Part shown: positions 27,449-36,470 of the stretch, piece by piece
How positions within the stretch are numbered: the stretch's first letter is position 1
How the letters are laid out: every line of letters starts with the position of its first letter
Assembly (NCBI GenBank): GCA_017507325.1
Contig: JAFWBD010000059.1
Span: 27,472-91,471, forward strand
DNA: 64,000 nucleotides
Source: Clostridia bacterium
Lineage (GTDB): Bacteria; Bacillota; Clostridia; Oscillospirales; SIG627
Reading direction: 5' to 3'
Made by a program: the position numbers and the translations under genes
The notes under the pieces: generated by a model
Database searches by the model: none
Seen by the model: the letters and a program-made list of their open reading frames with translations, nothing else
What the model was told of the DNA's origin: nothing

Positions 27449-28312
27449 TTACTCTCCTGTAACCATGGTTCCTGCGCCTTCATCGGTCAAAAGCTCCATC
27501 AAAATGGAATGAGGCACTCTTCCATCCATAATAACGACGTTTTTCACACCCTCGCGGATGGCCTCGATACAGCACTCCACCTTGGGGATCATTCCGCCGG
27601 AGACAATTCCCTGCTCCTTCAAGGTCTGCGCTTCCTTGATGCTGACGTAGTGGATCAGGGAGGAAGGATCCTCTCTGTCCTTTAAGATGCCCGCAATATC
27701 GGTCATCATAATCAAACGCTCCGCACCCAAGGCGCCCGCAATATGAGCGGCGGCCGTATCGCCGTTGATGTTATAGGAATTCCCCTCTCTGTCACAGCCG
27801 ATGGTGGAGATCACGGGGATATAGTTCTTTTCCAAAAGGTCGGTGATGGGGCGGGTATTCACCTTGGTGATCTTTCCGACGTAGCCCAAGCGCTCATCCT
27901 TAATCTTGGCCTCGATGAGTCTTCCGTCCATACCGGAGATTCCCATGGCTCTGCCGCCCTTGGATTCGATCAGATTGACCAGCGTTTTATTCACCTTGCC
28001 CGCCAAAACCATTTGCACAATATCAACGGTTTCCTTATCGGTTACACGAAGACCATCCTCAAAAACGGCCTTCTTTCCCAATTTTTCCATCATTTCGCTG
28101 ATCTCGGGTCCGCCACCGTGAACCAGAACGATCTTCACACCGATCAGCCAAAGAAGAGCGACGTCCTCCATCACCTGCATTTTCAGGTTTTCATCGATCA
28201 TAGCGTTGCCGCCGTATTTTACCACAACGATCTTCCCGTTATAGCGCTTGATGTGGGGCAGCGCCTCCACCAAAACCTCGGCACGCTGTGCATTTGAAAT
28301 AAACTGTTCCAT
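27449..28312 (-). CDS. argB: Acetylglutamate kinase
   Basis: Phosphorylates N-acetylglutamate. The 287 residues show the amino-acid kinase pattern: VVKYGGNAM (about 31-39), LVHGGGPEIS (about 67-76), the substrate site near GKVNKTLVN, and NINGDTAAAHIAGALGAERL. The N-terminal helix ahead of the kinase core (EQFISNAQRAEVLVEALPHI) is found in arginine-inhibited hexameric forms, so feedback inhibition by arginine is likely. It lies 10 bases after argJ. Confidence 0.95.
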   Translation of the reverse strand: MEQFISNAQRAEVLVEALPHIKRYNGKIVVVKYGGNAMIDENLKMQVMEDVALLWLIGVKIVLVHGGGPEISEMMEKLGKKAVFEDGLRVTDKETVDIVQMVLAGKVNKTLVNLIESKGGRAMGISGMDGRLIEAKIKDERLGYVGKITKVNTRPITDLLEKNYIPVISTIGCDREGNSYNINGDTAAAHIAGALGAERLIMMTDIAGILKDREDPSSLIHYVSIKEAQTLKEQGIVSGGMIPKVECCIEAIREGVKNVVIMDGRVPHSILMELLTDEGAGTMVTGE

Positions 28313-28322
28313 TCAATACTCC

Positions 28323-29537
28323 TCAAGTACGGTAGTCACCGTTAATTTTCACGTAATCGTATGTCAGATCACAGCCCCAGGCAGAAGCGGCAGCCTCACC
28401 GTCACCCAGCCCAACGGCAATGGTGATCTCATTTTCCAAAAGGATCTTTTTCGCTTCCTCCTCGGAAAACGGAACGCCTGCGCCGTTTTGGCACACGCAG
28501 ACCGAGCCTTGGCAGCTCTCAAAAGAAACCGAAACGCGGGATATATCCACCTCGGCACCGCTGTAGCCAATGGCACACAGCACTCTTCCCCAATTGGCAT
28601 CGGCCCCGAACATAGCTGCCTTGAAAAGGCTGGAGCAAATCACGCTCTTGGCCACGATTTTGGCGGCCTTCTCATCCTTGGCACCCGTAACGGAGCACTC
28701 CAAAAGCTTGGTGGCGCCCTCACCGTCTGCGGCAATGGCGCGGCACAGATACACATTGACCGTATTCAAGGCCTTCATAAAGGCGTTGAAATCCTCCCCC
28801 TCCTCGGAGATGACGGGATTTTCGGCCAAGCCGTTTGCCAGAACCGTCACCGTATCGTTGGTGGAGGTATCTCCGTCCACGCTGATCATATTGAAGGTGT
28901 TTTGGATATCGGTGGAGAGTGCCTTTTGCAACATTTCTCCCGTAATGGCGGCATCGGTGGTGATAAACACCAGCATCGTGGCCATATTGGGATGGATCAT
29001 ACCGCTTCCCTTGGCAATTCCGCCGATGTGGCAGATCTTTCCGCCGATCTCGAATTCCACGGCAATCTGCTTTTTCTTCAGATCCGTTGTCATAATGCCC
29101 TCAGCAGCATCATCGCTTCCGTCGGTCGAAAGCGCGCCGACCAGAGGAGCGATCCCCTCGCGAATGGGATCCAAATTCAAGGGCTGACCGATCACGCCCG
29201 TGGAGGCCACCAATACCTCTTGGGGCAAAACATTCAGCCTCTGTGCCGCAAGAGCACACATTGCTTCGGCAACCTCAACACCGTTCGCGTTGCAGGTATT
29301 GGCATTGCCGCTGTTGCAGATCACGGCGCGAACGGGGCCGCGGGCAATGTGATCCTTCGTGACAAGAAGCGGTGCCCCCTTGACCAGATTTTGCGTATAA
29401 ACAGCCGCCGCACAGCAAGGTGCCTCGCTATAGATCAAGGAAAGATCCTTCTTGGTTCGATTTTTACGAATGCCGCAATGAATGCCTGCGGCCTTGAATC
29501 CTTTTGCGGCACAAACGCCGCCCGAAACAGTTTTCAT
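28323..29537 (-). CDS. argJ: Bifunctional glutamate N-acetyltransferase/ornithine acetyltransferase
   Basis: Recycles the acetyl group from acetylornithine to glutamate; many members also use acetyl-CoA. The 404 residues show the self-cleavage site GSGMIHPNMATMLVF, where Thr after Ala-(Met-) is the nucleophile released by processing, giving alpha and beta chains. ICNSGNANTCN near the N-terminus is also typical. With ArgJ present the operon uses the cyclic acetyl pathway and needs no ArgE. Lies 13 bases after argC. Confidence 0.95.
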   Translation of the reverse strand: MKTVSGGVCAAKGFKAAGIHCGIRKNRTKKDLSLIYSEAPCCAAAVYTQNLVKGAPLLVTKDHIARGPVRAVICNSGNANTCNANGVEVAEAMCALAAQRLNVLPQEVLVASTGVIGQPLNLDPIREGIAPLVGALSTDGSDDAAEGIMTTDLKKKQIAVEFEIGGKICHIGGIAKGSGMIHPNMATMLVFITTDAAITGEMLQKALSTDIQNTFNMISVDGDTSTNDTVTVLANGLAENPVISEEGEDFNAFMKALNTVNVYLCRAIAADGEGATKLLECSVTGAKDEKAAKIVAKSVICSSLFKAAMFGADANWGRVLCAIGYSGAEVDISRVSVSFESCQGSVCVCQNGAGVPFSEEEAKKILLENEITIAVGLGDGEAAASAWGCDLTYDYVKINGDYRT

Positions 29538-29550
29538 TTTTTAACCTCCG

Positions 29551-30474
29551 TTATGCGATCAGTCCTGTTTTTTCATCACAACCGAGCACAATGTTCATAT
29601 TTTGAATGGCGGCACCGCTGGCACCCTTACCAAGATTGTCAAAACGGGAAACCAGCATAATCCGTTCCTCATTTCCCGTCACCGTAATCTGCATATCGTC
29701 ACGCCCCGAGAAGGCGGCCGCCGAAAGGAAGCCCTCCTCATCGGCCTTTTCGGCAAAGCGAACCAGCCCCTCGCCGTAAATGCTCCGATACAAATCGGAA
29801 AGATCGCCGATCTTGCAGGTCAAGGCATCTCGTGAGAGCATAATGCAGGTTTCCATTCCGCTGTAAAAATTACAAACGATGGGGCTGAAAAGCGGAGCCC
29901 TTGAAAGCCCGCAAACGTGCACGATCTCTTTTAAATGCTTATGCTCCTGCCCCAACGCATAGGCACGGGGGGCACAAAGCAAGGGATTTTCACGGTCGGC
30001 CTCGTACTGAGCGATCATATTTTTACCGCCACCCGAATAGCCGGTCAGAGAATAGGCGGAAAGAGGTGCATCGGGGAGCAAAAGTCCCTCTCGAATCAAG
30101 GGCTCGGCCAAGGCCACAAAGCCGCTGGCGTGACAGCCGGGATTTGCAATTCTTTTGGATGTACGGATCTTTTCCCTCTGTCCGGAAAGCTCCGCAAAGC
30201 CGTAGGCCCAGCCGTCGGCTGTTCTGTGAGCGGTAGAGGTGTCGATCACCACGGTATCGGGATTTTCCATCATACTCACCGCTTCCACCGCTGCTGCATC
30301 GGGCAAGCAAAGGAAAGCTACGTCGGCACGGTTCAGCGCATCCTTTCTGGCGGCGGGATCCTTTCGATTTTCCTCGGAAAGAGTGATCAATTCCAAATCA
30401 GCACGCCCTGCCAATCTCTGATGGATTCTCAGACCCGTGGTACCGGCGCTTCCGTCAATAAAAACCTTCGTCAT
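29551..30474 (-). CDS. argC: N-acetyl-gamma-glutamyl-phosphate reductase, short (type 2) form
   Basis: NADPH-dependent reduction of acetylglutamyl phosphate. At 307 residues it is the short ArgC type. The nucleotide loop is GSAGTTGLRI (about 8-17); the active cysteine is in NPGCHASGF and the catalytic histidine likely in EHKHLKEI. It overlaps the argH stop by four bases (ATGA). The long ArgC found in most Bacillota is about 345 residues, so the short form is a mild oddity, though known in some Clostridia. Confidence 0.94.
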   Translation of the reverse strand: MTKVFIDGSAGTTGLRIHQRLAGRADLELITLSEENRKDPAARKDALNRADVAFLCLPDAAAVEAVSMMENPDTVVIDTSTAHRTADGWAYGFAELSGQREKIRTSKRIANPGCHASGFVALAEPLIREGLLLPDAPLSAYSLTGYSGGGKNMIAQYEADRENPLLCAPRAYALGQEHKHLKEIVHVCGLSRAPLFSPIVCNFYSGMETCIMLSRDALTCKIGDLSDLYRSIYGEGLVRFAEKADEEGFLSAAAFSGRDDMQITVTGNEERIMLVSRFDNLGKGASGAAIQNMNIVLGCDEKTGLIA

Positions 30475-31859
30475 TTTTCAATTCCTCCCATTAAGCTGCC
30501 TCTGACAACGCGGATCTGCTCCGCAACGGATTCGAAGGAGGTTCCGCCCTCGCTGATCCTCTTTTCCACACAGCGCTCAAGATCAATAAAGCGGTAAACC
30601 TCTTCATCGAAGAGCTCCGAGTGGCTTTGATATTCCTCCAAGGTCAGATTCTCCAGAACCTTCCCGTTTTCAATACAGTAAGCAACGATTTGCCCCGAAA
30701 TTTTGTAGGCAGATCGGAAGGGCAACCCGCGCCCTACCAAATAATCAGCCAGATCCGTTGCGTTGATGAATCCCCCTTGAGCCGCCTTCAGCATTGCCTT
30801 CGGGTTGGCTTTGAGTCCGCTGAGCATTCCGCTGAAAACGTCCAAACACATTTTAACGGTATCGCAAGCGTCGAAAACGCTTTCCTTGTCCTCCTGCATA
30901 TCCTTGTTATAGGCCAGAGGAAGCCCCTTGAGGGTGGTCAAAAGAGCCATCAGATCTCCGTAAACACGACCCGTTTTACCACGGATCAATTCCGCCATAT
31001 CGGGATTTTTCTTCTGGGGCATAATAGAGGAGCCCGTGGTATAACTGTCAGACAGCTCCACAAAGCGGAATTCCCAGCTGCACCACAAAATGATCTCCTC
31101 GCAGAAGCGGGACAGATGCATCATCAGAATCGAAAGATCGGAAAGGAGCTCCAGCGCAAAATCGCGGTCGGAAACACCGTCCAGCGAGTTCAAACAGGGA
31201 GAGTCAAATCCCAAAAGCTTTGCCTCGTAGCGGCGGTCGGTATCATAGGTGGTCCCGGCAAGAGCGCAGGAGCCGATGGGAGAAACGTTGGTTCTTCTCC
31301 GACAGCCCTGCAAGCGATCCAGATCGCGAAGGAGCATCATCCCGTATGCCATCAAATGATGGCCGAAGGTGATGGGCTGAGCTCTTTGCAGGTGGGTATA
31401 CCCGGGCATAATGGTCTTCTGATATTCCTCCGCTTTGTTGCAGAGGATCTCCAGCAAATTCACGATCTGAGAGGAAATCCCATCGATCTCGTTTTTCAAA
31501 TACATTCTCAGATCCAAGGCCACCTGATCGTTTCGGCTGCGGGCGGTATGAAGCTTCTTTCCCGCATCGCCGATCTTTTGGGTCAGAATCTGCTCAACAA
31601 ACATATGAATGTCTTCGCTGTCGGGATCAAAGGCGAGCGCACCGCTTTCCAATTCCTCCAAAATGATCCCCAAGCCCTCTGTGATCTTTTCTGCCTCCTC
31701 GGCGGTGATGATGCCTTGTTTGGCAAGCATCGCGGCATGCGCCATACTGCCGCGAATATCCTCACGGAACATTCGGCAGTCAAAATGAATGGATGAATTA
31801 AAATCATCCGCAAGCTTATCGGTCTTGCCGTCGGTACGGCCCGCCCACATCTTTGTCAT
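30471..31859 (-). CDS. argH: Argininosuccinate lyase
   Basis: Last step of arginine synthesis: splits argininosuccinate to arginine and fumarate. The 462 residues show HTARSRNDQVA (about 103-113) and the fumarase/aspartase signature GSSIMPQKKNPD. The start MTKMWAGRTDG at 31859 has GAGGAG ten bases upstream. It is first in the operon argH-C-J-B-D-F. argG, which makes its substrate, and carAB are not in the window. Confidence 0.95.
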   Translation of the reverse strand: MTKMWAGRTDGKTDKLADDFNSSIHFDCRMFREDIRGSMAHAAMLAKQGIITAEEAEKITEGLGIILEELESGALAFDPDSEDIHMFVEQILTQKIGDAGKKLHTARSRNDQVALDLRMYLKNEIDGISSQIVNLLEILCNKAEEYQKTIMPGYTHLQRAQPITFGHHLMAYGMMLLRDLDRLQGCRRRTNVSPIGSCALAGTTYDTDRRYEAKLLGFDSPCLNSLDGVSDRDFALELLSDLSILMMHLSRFCEEIILWCSWEFRFVELSDSYTTGSSIMPQKKNPDMAELIRGKTGRVYGDLMALLTTLKGLPLAYNKDMQEDKESVFDACDTVKMCLDVFSGMLSGLKANPKAMLKAAQGGFINATDLADYLVGRGLPFRSAYKISGQIVAYCIENGKVLENLTLEEYQSHSELFDEEVYRFIDLERCVEKRISEGGTSFESVAEQIRVVRGSLMGGIEK

Positions 31860-31886
31860 ATGCTTCTGTCTCCTCAAACGGTCATA

Positions 31887-31902
31887 CAATCAATCAATCA
31901 AT
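31887..31902. repeat. (CAAT)4 tandem repeat in the arg leader
   Basis: Four exact CAAT units (ATTG on the transcribed strand), followed by a broken fifth, in the untranslated leader of argH. Such runs can vary in length by slippage and could tune leader length; no function shown. Confidence 0.7.
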
Positions 31903-31909
31903 CAAATCA

Positions 31910-31924
31910 ATGAATAATATACAT
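31910..31924 (-). promoter_or_regulatory. Possible ARG-box-like operator
   Basis: ATGTATATTATTCAT on the minus strand resembles an ArgR half-site pair (TGAAT-ATTCA) but has a three-base rather than four-base centre and one mismatch. It lies just downstream of the -10 of the arg promoter. Confidence 0.3.
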
Positions 31925-31945
31925 CCAATCGTATTACGGTATAAT

Positions 31946-31974
31946 AGTATACCTCCGATCCTCTTTTTTGTCAA
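31946..31974 (-). promoter_or_regulatory. Sigma-A promoter of the arg-met operon
   Basis: Minus strand TTGACA (31974-31969), 17-base spacer, TATACT (31951-31946). It lies between the his-operon terminator and argH. Confidence 0.9.
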
Positions 31975-32020
31975 TATTATCAAAGAAAGTCTTTCCCTCA
32001 ATTCATAAACAATTTACAAA

Positions 32021-32056
32021 AAAATTCACCCGATTGAATAATCTCGGGTGAATTTT
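32021..32056 (-). terminator. Terminator of the his operon
   Basis: AAAATTCACCCGA (32021-32033) pairs with TCGGGTGAATTTT (32044-32056); on the minus strand the stem runs into TTTTTTTG. It follows the hisIE stop at 32074. Confidence 0.9.
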
Positions 32057-32073
32057 TGTATAATATACATTTT

Positions 32074-32727
32074 TTAGTTACCGGTCATTTTTTCCTGCTT
32101 TACTTTTTTATCGATAACGTGGCGGGAAGCCAATTCTCTGTGAATATCCTCCAAGGAGATTCCCATTTGAATCATCAGAACCATCACGTGGTAGGCGAGA
32201 TCGGCGATCTCGTAAACGGTTTCCTTTTTATCGTCCGCTTTCGCGGCAATGATGACCTCGGTGCTCTCTTCGCCTACCTTTTTGAGAATCTTATCGGTCC
32301 CCTTTTCAAAAAGATAGGTGGTATAGGAGCCCTCCTTTTTCTCCGTTTTTCTGCCCTCGATGAGCTTCATCAGCCCTTCCAAGGAAAATTCGCTCAATTC
32401 TTCGTTTTCCCACAGTGTATTCTCAAAGCAGCTTTCGGTTCCCAGGTGGCAGGCGGGGCCATCCTTCTCCACCATCACCACCAAGGCATCACCGTCACAA
32501 TCGGCGGTTATGGAAACAACGTGTTGATGGTTTCCGCTGGTTTCCCCCTTCAGCCACAATTCCTGACGGGAGCGACTGAAAAAGCAAGTGAGCTTTTTCT
32601 CCATGGTAATTTGAAGGCTCTCCTTATTCATATACGCCAAGGTAAGCACCTTTTTGGATACGGCATCCACCACGATTGCGGGGATCAAGCCCTTTTCGTC
32701 AAATTTCAGTTGATTGATATCGACCAT
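32074..32727 (-). CDS. hisIE: Phosphoribosyl-AMP cyclohydrolase/phosphoribosyl-ATP pyrophosphatase (HisIE)
   Basis: Fusion of steps 2 and 3 of histidine synthesis. The N-terminal HisI domain (about 1-112) has [25 protein letters not shown] and zinc-type cysteines in [11 protein letters not shown] and GPACHLG. The C-terminal HisE domain (about 113-205) has [15 protein letters not shown] and the acidic helix YEIADLAYH. 217 residues is normal for the fusion. Last gene of the his operon, 10 bases after hisF. Confidence 0.95.
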   Translation of the reverse strand: MVDINQLKFDEKGLIPAIVVDAVSKKVLTLAYMNKESLQITMEKKLTCFFSRSRQELWLKGETSGNHQHVVSITADCDGDALVVMVEKDGPACHLGTESCFENTLWENEELSEFSLEGLMKLIEGRKTEKKEGSYTTYLFEKGTDKILKKVGEESTEVIIAAKADDKKETVYEIADLAYHVMVLMIQMGISLEDIHRELASRHVIDKKVKQEKMTGN

Positions 32728-32737
32728 TTTACTTCTC

Positions 32738-33496
32738 CTATTCTCTGACCGAGATGTTGTTTTGTTTGCAAATTTTCTTCAGATCGGAAATTTCCACCTC
32801 ACCGAAATGGAAAATAGAGGCGGCAAGACCGGCATCGACCTTGGGCAGTGCTTGGAACAGCTCCACAAAATGCGCCGCGCTTCCCGCACCGCCGGAGGCG
32901 ATAACGGGAACGGAAACCGCATCGCAGACCTTTTCCAGCATTTCCAGATCAAATCCGTTTTTCACGCCGTCGGTATCGATGGAATTGACCACGATCTCCC
33001 CTGCACCGTTTTCCACGCCGCGACGGATCCATTCAATGGCCTCCATTCCCGTGTTTTCTCGGCCACCCTTGGCAAACACGCGAAATACGCCGTCCACGCG
33101 CTTGATATCCACCGAAAGCACCACGCATTGATCGCCGTAGCGCTTGGCCGCCTGCGGGATCAGATCGGGGTTTGCAATGGCGCCGGAATTGACGCTGACC
33201 TTATCGGCACCGCATTTTAACACACGGTCAAAATCCGCAAGGCTGCGGATCCCGCCGCCGACGGTTAACGGAATGAAGATTTGGGAGGCAACCTCCTTTA
33301 AAATATCGGTAAACAAGGATCTTTTTTCCGAAGACGCGGTGATGTCGTAGAAAACCAACTCATCCGCCCCGTGGCTGCTGTAATAGGCCGCAAGAGAGAC
33401 GGGTGAGGAAACGTCCTGCAGACCCAAGAAATTTTTTCCCTTGACAACTCTTCCGTCCTTCACGTCAAGGCAAGGGATGATTCGTTTTGTTATCAT
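32738..33496 (-). CDS. hisF: Imidazole glycerol phosphate synthase cyclase subunit HisF
   Basis: The barrel subunit that closes the imidazole ring with ammonia from HisH. The 252 residues show [15 protein letters not shown] at the start with catalytic Asp11, the phosphate loop TVGGGIRS and the second Asp in [14 protein letters not shown]. Overlaps hisA by four bases. Works as a heterodimer with HisH. Confidence 0.96.
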   Translation of the reverse strand: MITKRIIPCLDVKDGRVVKGKNFLGLQDVSSPVSLAAYYSSHGADELVFYDITASSEKRSLFTDILKEVASQIFIPLTVGGGIRSLADFDRVLKCGADKVSVNSGAIANPDLIPQAAKRYGDQCVVLSVDIKRVDGVFRVFAKGGRENTGMEAIEWIRRGVENGAGEIVVNSIDTDGVKNGFDLEMLEKVCDAVSVPVIASGGAGSAAHFVELFQALPKVDAGLAASIFHFGEVEISDLKKICKQNNISVRE

Positions 33497-34206
33497 TTGG
33501 ACACCTCGATGGCTTCTTTCAGGTCAATGGCCCCGGTGTAATAGGCTTTTCCGATAATAGCACCGTACAGATCCAATTCTCTCAGCCGTTTGACGTCCTC
33601 CATGGTAGAAACACCGCCCGAAGCAATGATACGAAGCGAAAACCGCTCGCTCATTTCTCGGTACAGCCCAACGTTGGTTCCCTTCATGGCTCCGTCCTTG
33701 GAGATATCGGTACAGATCAGCGTGGAAACACCGATCTTCTGCATTCTCTCACAAAAGGAGAAGGCGCTCTGATCCGAAACCTCGGTCCAGCCCTTAATGG
33801 CCACAAGGCCGTCCTTCAGATCCACACCCACTGCTATTTTGTCTCCGTAGCGCTCAACCGCTTCCTCCAAAAAATGCGGATCGGTGACGGCGGCAGTCCC
33901 CAGAATCACCCGTCGGACGCCGCACGACAAATACGCCGAGACGGTTTTGATATCCCGAATGCCGCCGCCGATCTCCAATTTCAGATCGGTATTTTCGCAA
34001 ACCGACCGCACGACCTCGAAATTGGGCGTGGAGCCGAATTTGGCTCCCTCCAGATCCACCATATGGATCCATTCGGCACCGCAAAGGGCAAAATCACGAG
34101 CAACTGTCAAAGGAGAGTTGCTGTAAACGGTCATATTTTGATAATCGCCCTTCAAAAGGCGAACCGCTTTTTGTTCAAACAAATCAATTGCCGGAAAAAT
34201 CAGCAC
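33493..34206 (-). CDS. hisA: ProFAR isomerase HisA
   Basis: Isomerises phosphoribosylformimino-AICAR-phosphate in step 4 of histidine synthesis. The 237 residues show FPAIDLFEQKAVRL (catalytic Asp), LEIGGGIRD and ICTDISKDGAMKG, the two phosphate half-sites of the barrel. The start is GTG at 34206, seven bases after GGAGGG, and it overlaps the hisH end by seven bases. Confidence 0.95.
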   Translation of the reverse strand: MLIFPAIDLFEQKAVRLLKGDYQNMTVYSNSPLTVARDFALCGAEWIHMVDLEGAKFGSTPNFEVVRSVCENTDLKLEIGGGIRDIKTVSAYLSCGVRRVILGTAAVTDPHFLEEAVERYGDKIAVGVDLKDGLVAIKGWTEVSDQSAFSFCERMQKIGVSTLICTDISKDGAMKGTNVGLYREMSERFSLRIIASGGVSTMEDVKRLRELDLYGAIIGKAYYTGAIDLKEAIEVSK

Positions 34207-34826
34207 GTGCTTCCCTCCAATTCACAAAACGCTTTTAAGATTTTCAGTCCCACCTCACCGCTTTTTTCGGGATGGAATTGACAGCCGTAAACGTTCCCGT
34301 TTTGCACGGCCGCTGTCAAAGAAGCCCCGTACTCTGTGGTAGCGGTCACCGAAGCCTCACACTCCGCCCCGTAAAAGGAATGAACGAAATATACAAAATC
34401 GCCCTCTTTCAGATAGCGGAAAATATAGGAGGGTTTGGGAAAACTCAGTGCATTCCAGCCGATATGGGGAATTTTGTAATCCTTCGGGATCACATCGGCA
34501 ATGGGAAGCACCTTTCCCGGAACAAGACCCAGCCCCTTATGCACGCCGTACTCATGACTTTCATCAAACAAAAGCTGCATTCCGAGGCAAATCCCCAAAA
34601 AGGGCTTTCCTTTTTTGACCTCTTCCTTCAAAACGGGAATCAGACCGCTTTCCTCCAGCTTGGCAATGGCATCGGAAAAGGCACCCACCCCCGGAAGAAC
34701 GATGTGATCCGCACGGCGCAGGGTCTCGGGATCGGAGGTGATACAAACCTTTTGACCGATAAAGGCAAAGGAGCCGGAAAGGGAAAAAAGATTTCCCACT
34801 CCGTAATCAACGATAGCGACCATCAA
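34200..34826 (-). CDS. hisH: Imidazole glycerol phosphate synthase glutaminase subunit HisH
   Basis: Class I glutamine amidotransferase that feeds ammonia to HisF. The 208 residues show the oxyanion strand LPGVGAF, the nucleophile Cys in GICLGMQLL, and the His-Glu pair in CQFHPEKSG. The start may be the first or second Met of MMVAIVDYG; it overlaps hisB by four bases or abuts it. Confidence 0.95.
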   Translation of the reverse strand: MMVAIVDYGVGNLFSLSGSFAFIGQKVCITSDPETLRRADHIVLPGVGAFSDAIAKLEESGLIPVLKEEVKKGKPFLGICLGMQLLFDESHEYGVHKGLGLVPGKVLPIADVIPKDYKIPHIGWNALSFPKPSYIFRYLKEGDFVYFVHSFYGAECEASVTATTEYGASLTAAVQNGNVYGCQFHPEKSGEVGLKILKAFCELEGSTC

Positions 34827-35410
34827 AGCACCCCTTTTGTCGAAGGAATACGGTCGCGGTTCTTTTCATCGATGGCAACGGCCGCCTTCAAGGATCTGGC
34901 AACCGATTTGAAAGCTCCCTCTGCCAGGTGATGAGAATTTCTCCCCGCAAGAGAGCGGATATGCAAAGCCATCGGGCAATTTCTTACGAAGGAAACGAAA
35001 AATTCCTCGATCAATTCCGTGTCAAAGCTGCCGATCTTTTTGGCACGGATGCCGAGATCGAAATTCAGACAGCTCCGTCCCGAAAGATCCACGGCAGACA
35101 GAATCAGAGCTTCATCCATAGGAAGGATCATGGAGCCGTAGCGCACGATCCCGCGCTTATCGGCCAAGGCTTTTTCAAAGGCCATACCGAGACAAATGCC
35201 GATATCCTCCACGCTGTGATGATCGTCCACCACGGTATCTCCCACGCATTCAAGCCTCAGATCGAATCCCCCGTGGGAGGCAAAAAGGGTCAGCATATGA
35301 TCCAAAAAGCCGCACCCCGACCGAACGGAGGATTTTCCTTCCCCGTCCAGATTCAAATACAAATCGATATCGGTTTCCGCGGTTTTCCGCTTGATTTCAA
35401 TTTCTCTCAT
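34823..35410 (-). CDS. hisB: Imidazoleglycerol-phosphate dehydratase HisB
   Basis: Manganese enzyme of step 6. At 195 residues it is the single-function form, without the phosphatase domain of enterics. The metal motifs are HHSVEDIGI (about 67-75) and RNSHHLAEGAFKS near the C-terminus; LDHMLTLFASHGGFDL is also typical. Overlaps hisC by four bases. No histidinol-phosphatase gene is in this operon, so that activity must come from elsewhere. Confidence 0.95.
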   Translation of the reverse strand: MREIEIKRKTAETDIDLYLNLDGEGKSSVRSGCGFLDHMLTLFASHGGFDLRLECVGDTVVDDHHSVEDIGICLGMAFEKALADKRGIVRYGSMILPMDEALILSAVDLSGRSCLNFDLGIRAKKIGSFDTELIEEFFVSFVRNCPMALHIRSLAGRNSHHLAEGAFKSVARSLKAAVAIDEKNRDRIPSTKGVL

Positions 35411-36470
35411 CCGACCACCTCCAAAATCTTTTTCACCGAGGCGCAGAAGGCCTCCATTTCTTCTTTAGAGCCGATTGTAATTCTGCAATAATCCGAGATC
35501 CTCTCCCGAGAGAAATGACGGACCAGATTGCCCTCCTCCTTCAAGCGGCGATACAATTCTCCTCCGCTGACGGAAGCGTGACGGGCAAAGAGAAAATTGG
35601 CCGAGGAATCGGTAACGAAAAAGCCCATCTTCTCCAATTCTTTTTTGGTAAACTCACGGTTTTCCATCACCGTTCGGACGTTGCGGCGGGTATACTCCCC
35701 GTCTGCGAGCGTTCCGATGCCCGCGGCCATGGTCATGGAATTGATGCAATAGGGATTGATGGTATATTTGACCACGTTCAGATCCCGAATCAAATCGGGA
35801 CAGCCGATGGCAAAGCCCAAACGAGCCCCGGCCATGGAACGGGATTTGGAAAAGGTTTGCGTCACCAAAAGGTTGTCGTAACGCGCAACCAAGGGAACAC
35901 AGCTATCCGCTCCGAAATCCACGTAGGCTTCATCGATTACCACCACGTGATCGGGATTGTGGATCAAAATTTCTTCCACCTCGAAAGGTGAAAGCGTAAG
36001 CCCCGTGGGGGCGTTGGGATTGGCAATGAAGATCGTATGGGAAAGGCCGAAATAATCCTCTGCCTTCACCGAAAAATCCTCCCGAAGGGGGATCTCGCGA
36101 TACGAAATACCGCAGGCTTCGGCAAAAACCGAATAAAAGCCGTAGGTAATATCGGGGAAAGCGGCGGGGGTCTTTTCATCGCAAAAGGCCATAAAGGCAA
36201 AATTCAAAACGTCATCCGAGCCGTTGGTGCAAAGGACCTGACAGGGCTCCACGCCGTACTCTGTGCCAAGGCCGCTGTCAACGCCTTACACTCGGGATCG
36301 GGATACAGCTGAAGAGAGGCGGCAGCCTTTCGTGCGGCCTCCAAAGCTACGGGAGACGGTGGGAAGGGGGATTCGTTGGTGTTGAGCTTAATGTACTGTC
36401 TCTCTTTGGGCTGTTCCCCGGGGGTATAGGTTTGAAGAGAGGAATACCGCTCGTTTAAAAATCGACTCAT
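35407..36470 (-). pseudogene. hisC: Histidinol-phosphate aminotransferase HisC, split by a one-base frame break
   Basis: PLP aminotransferase of step 7. The first part (36470 down to about 36262) reads MSRFLNERYSSLQTYTPGEQ, with KLNTNESPFPPSP and YPDPECKALTAALAQ. The frame then shifts and the rest continues from EYGVEPCQVLCTNGSDDVL to the end, including FIANPNAPTG and the PLP lysine in TFSKSRSMAGARLGFA. The break is at CAGAG on the minus strand (36263-36259): one extra G (CAG-GAG) restores ALAQEYGVEP, as in intact HisC. Both ends keep the four-base overlaps with hisD and hisB. Either an assembly indel or a recent mutation; not an old pseudogene. Confidence 0.85.

Noticed and set aside
31887..31902. 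Short CAAT repeats considered as a CRISPR or satellite
   Set aside because: Only four four-base units without spacers; a simple sequence repeat.
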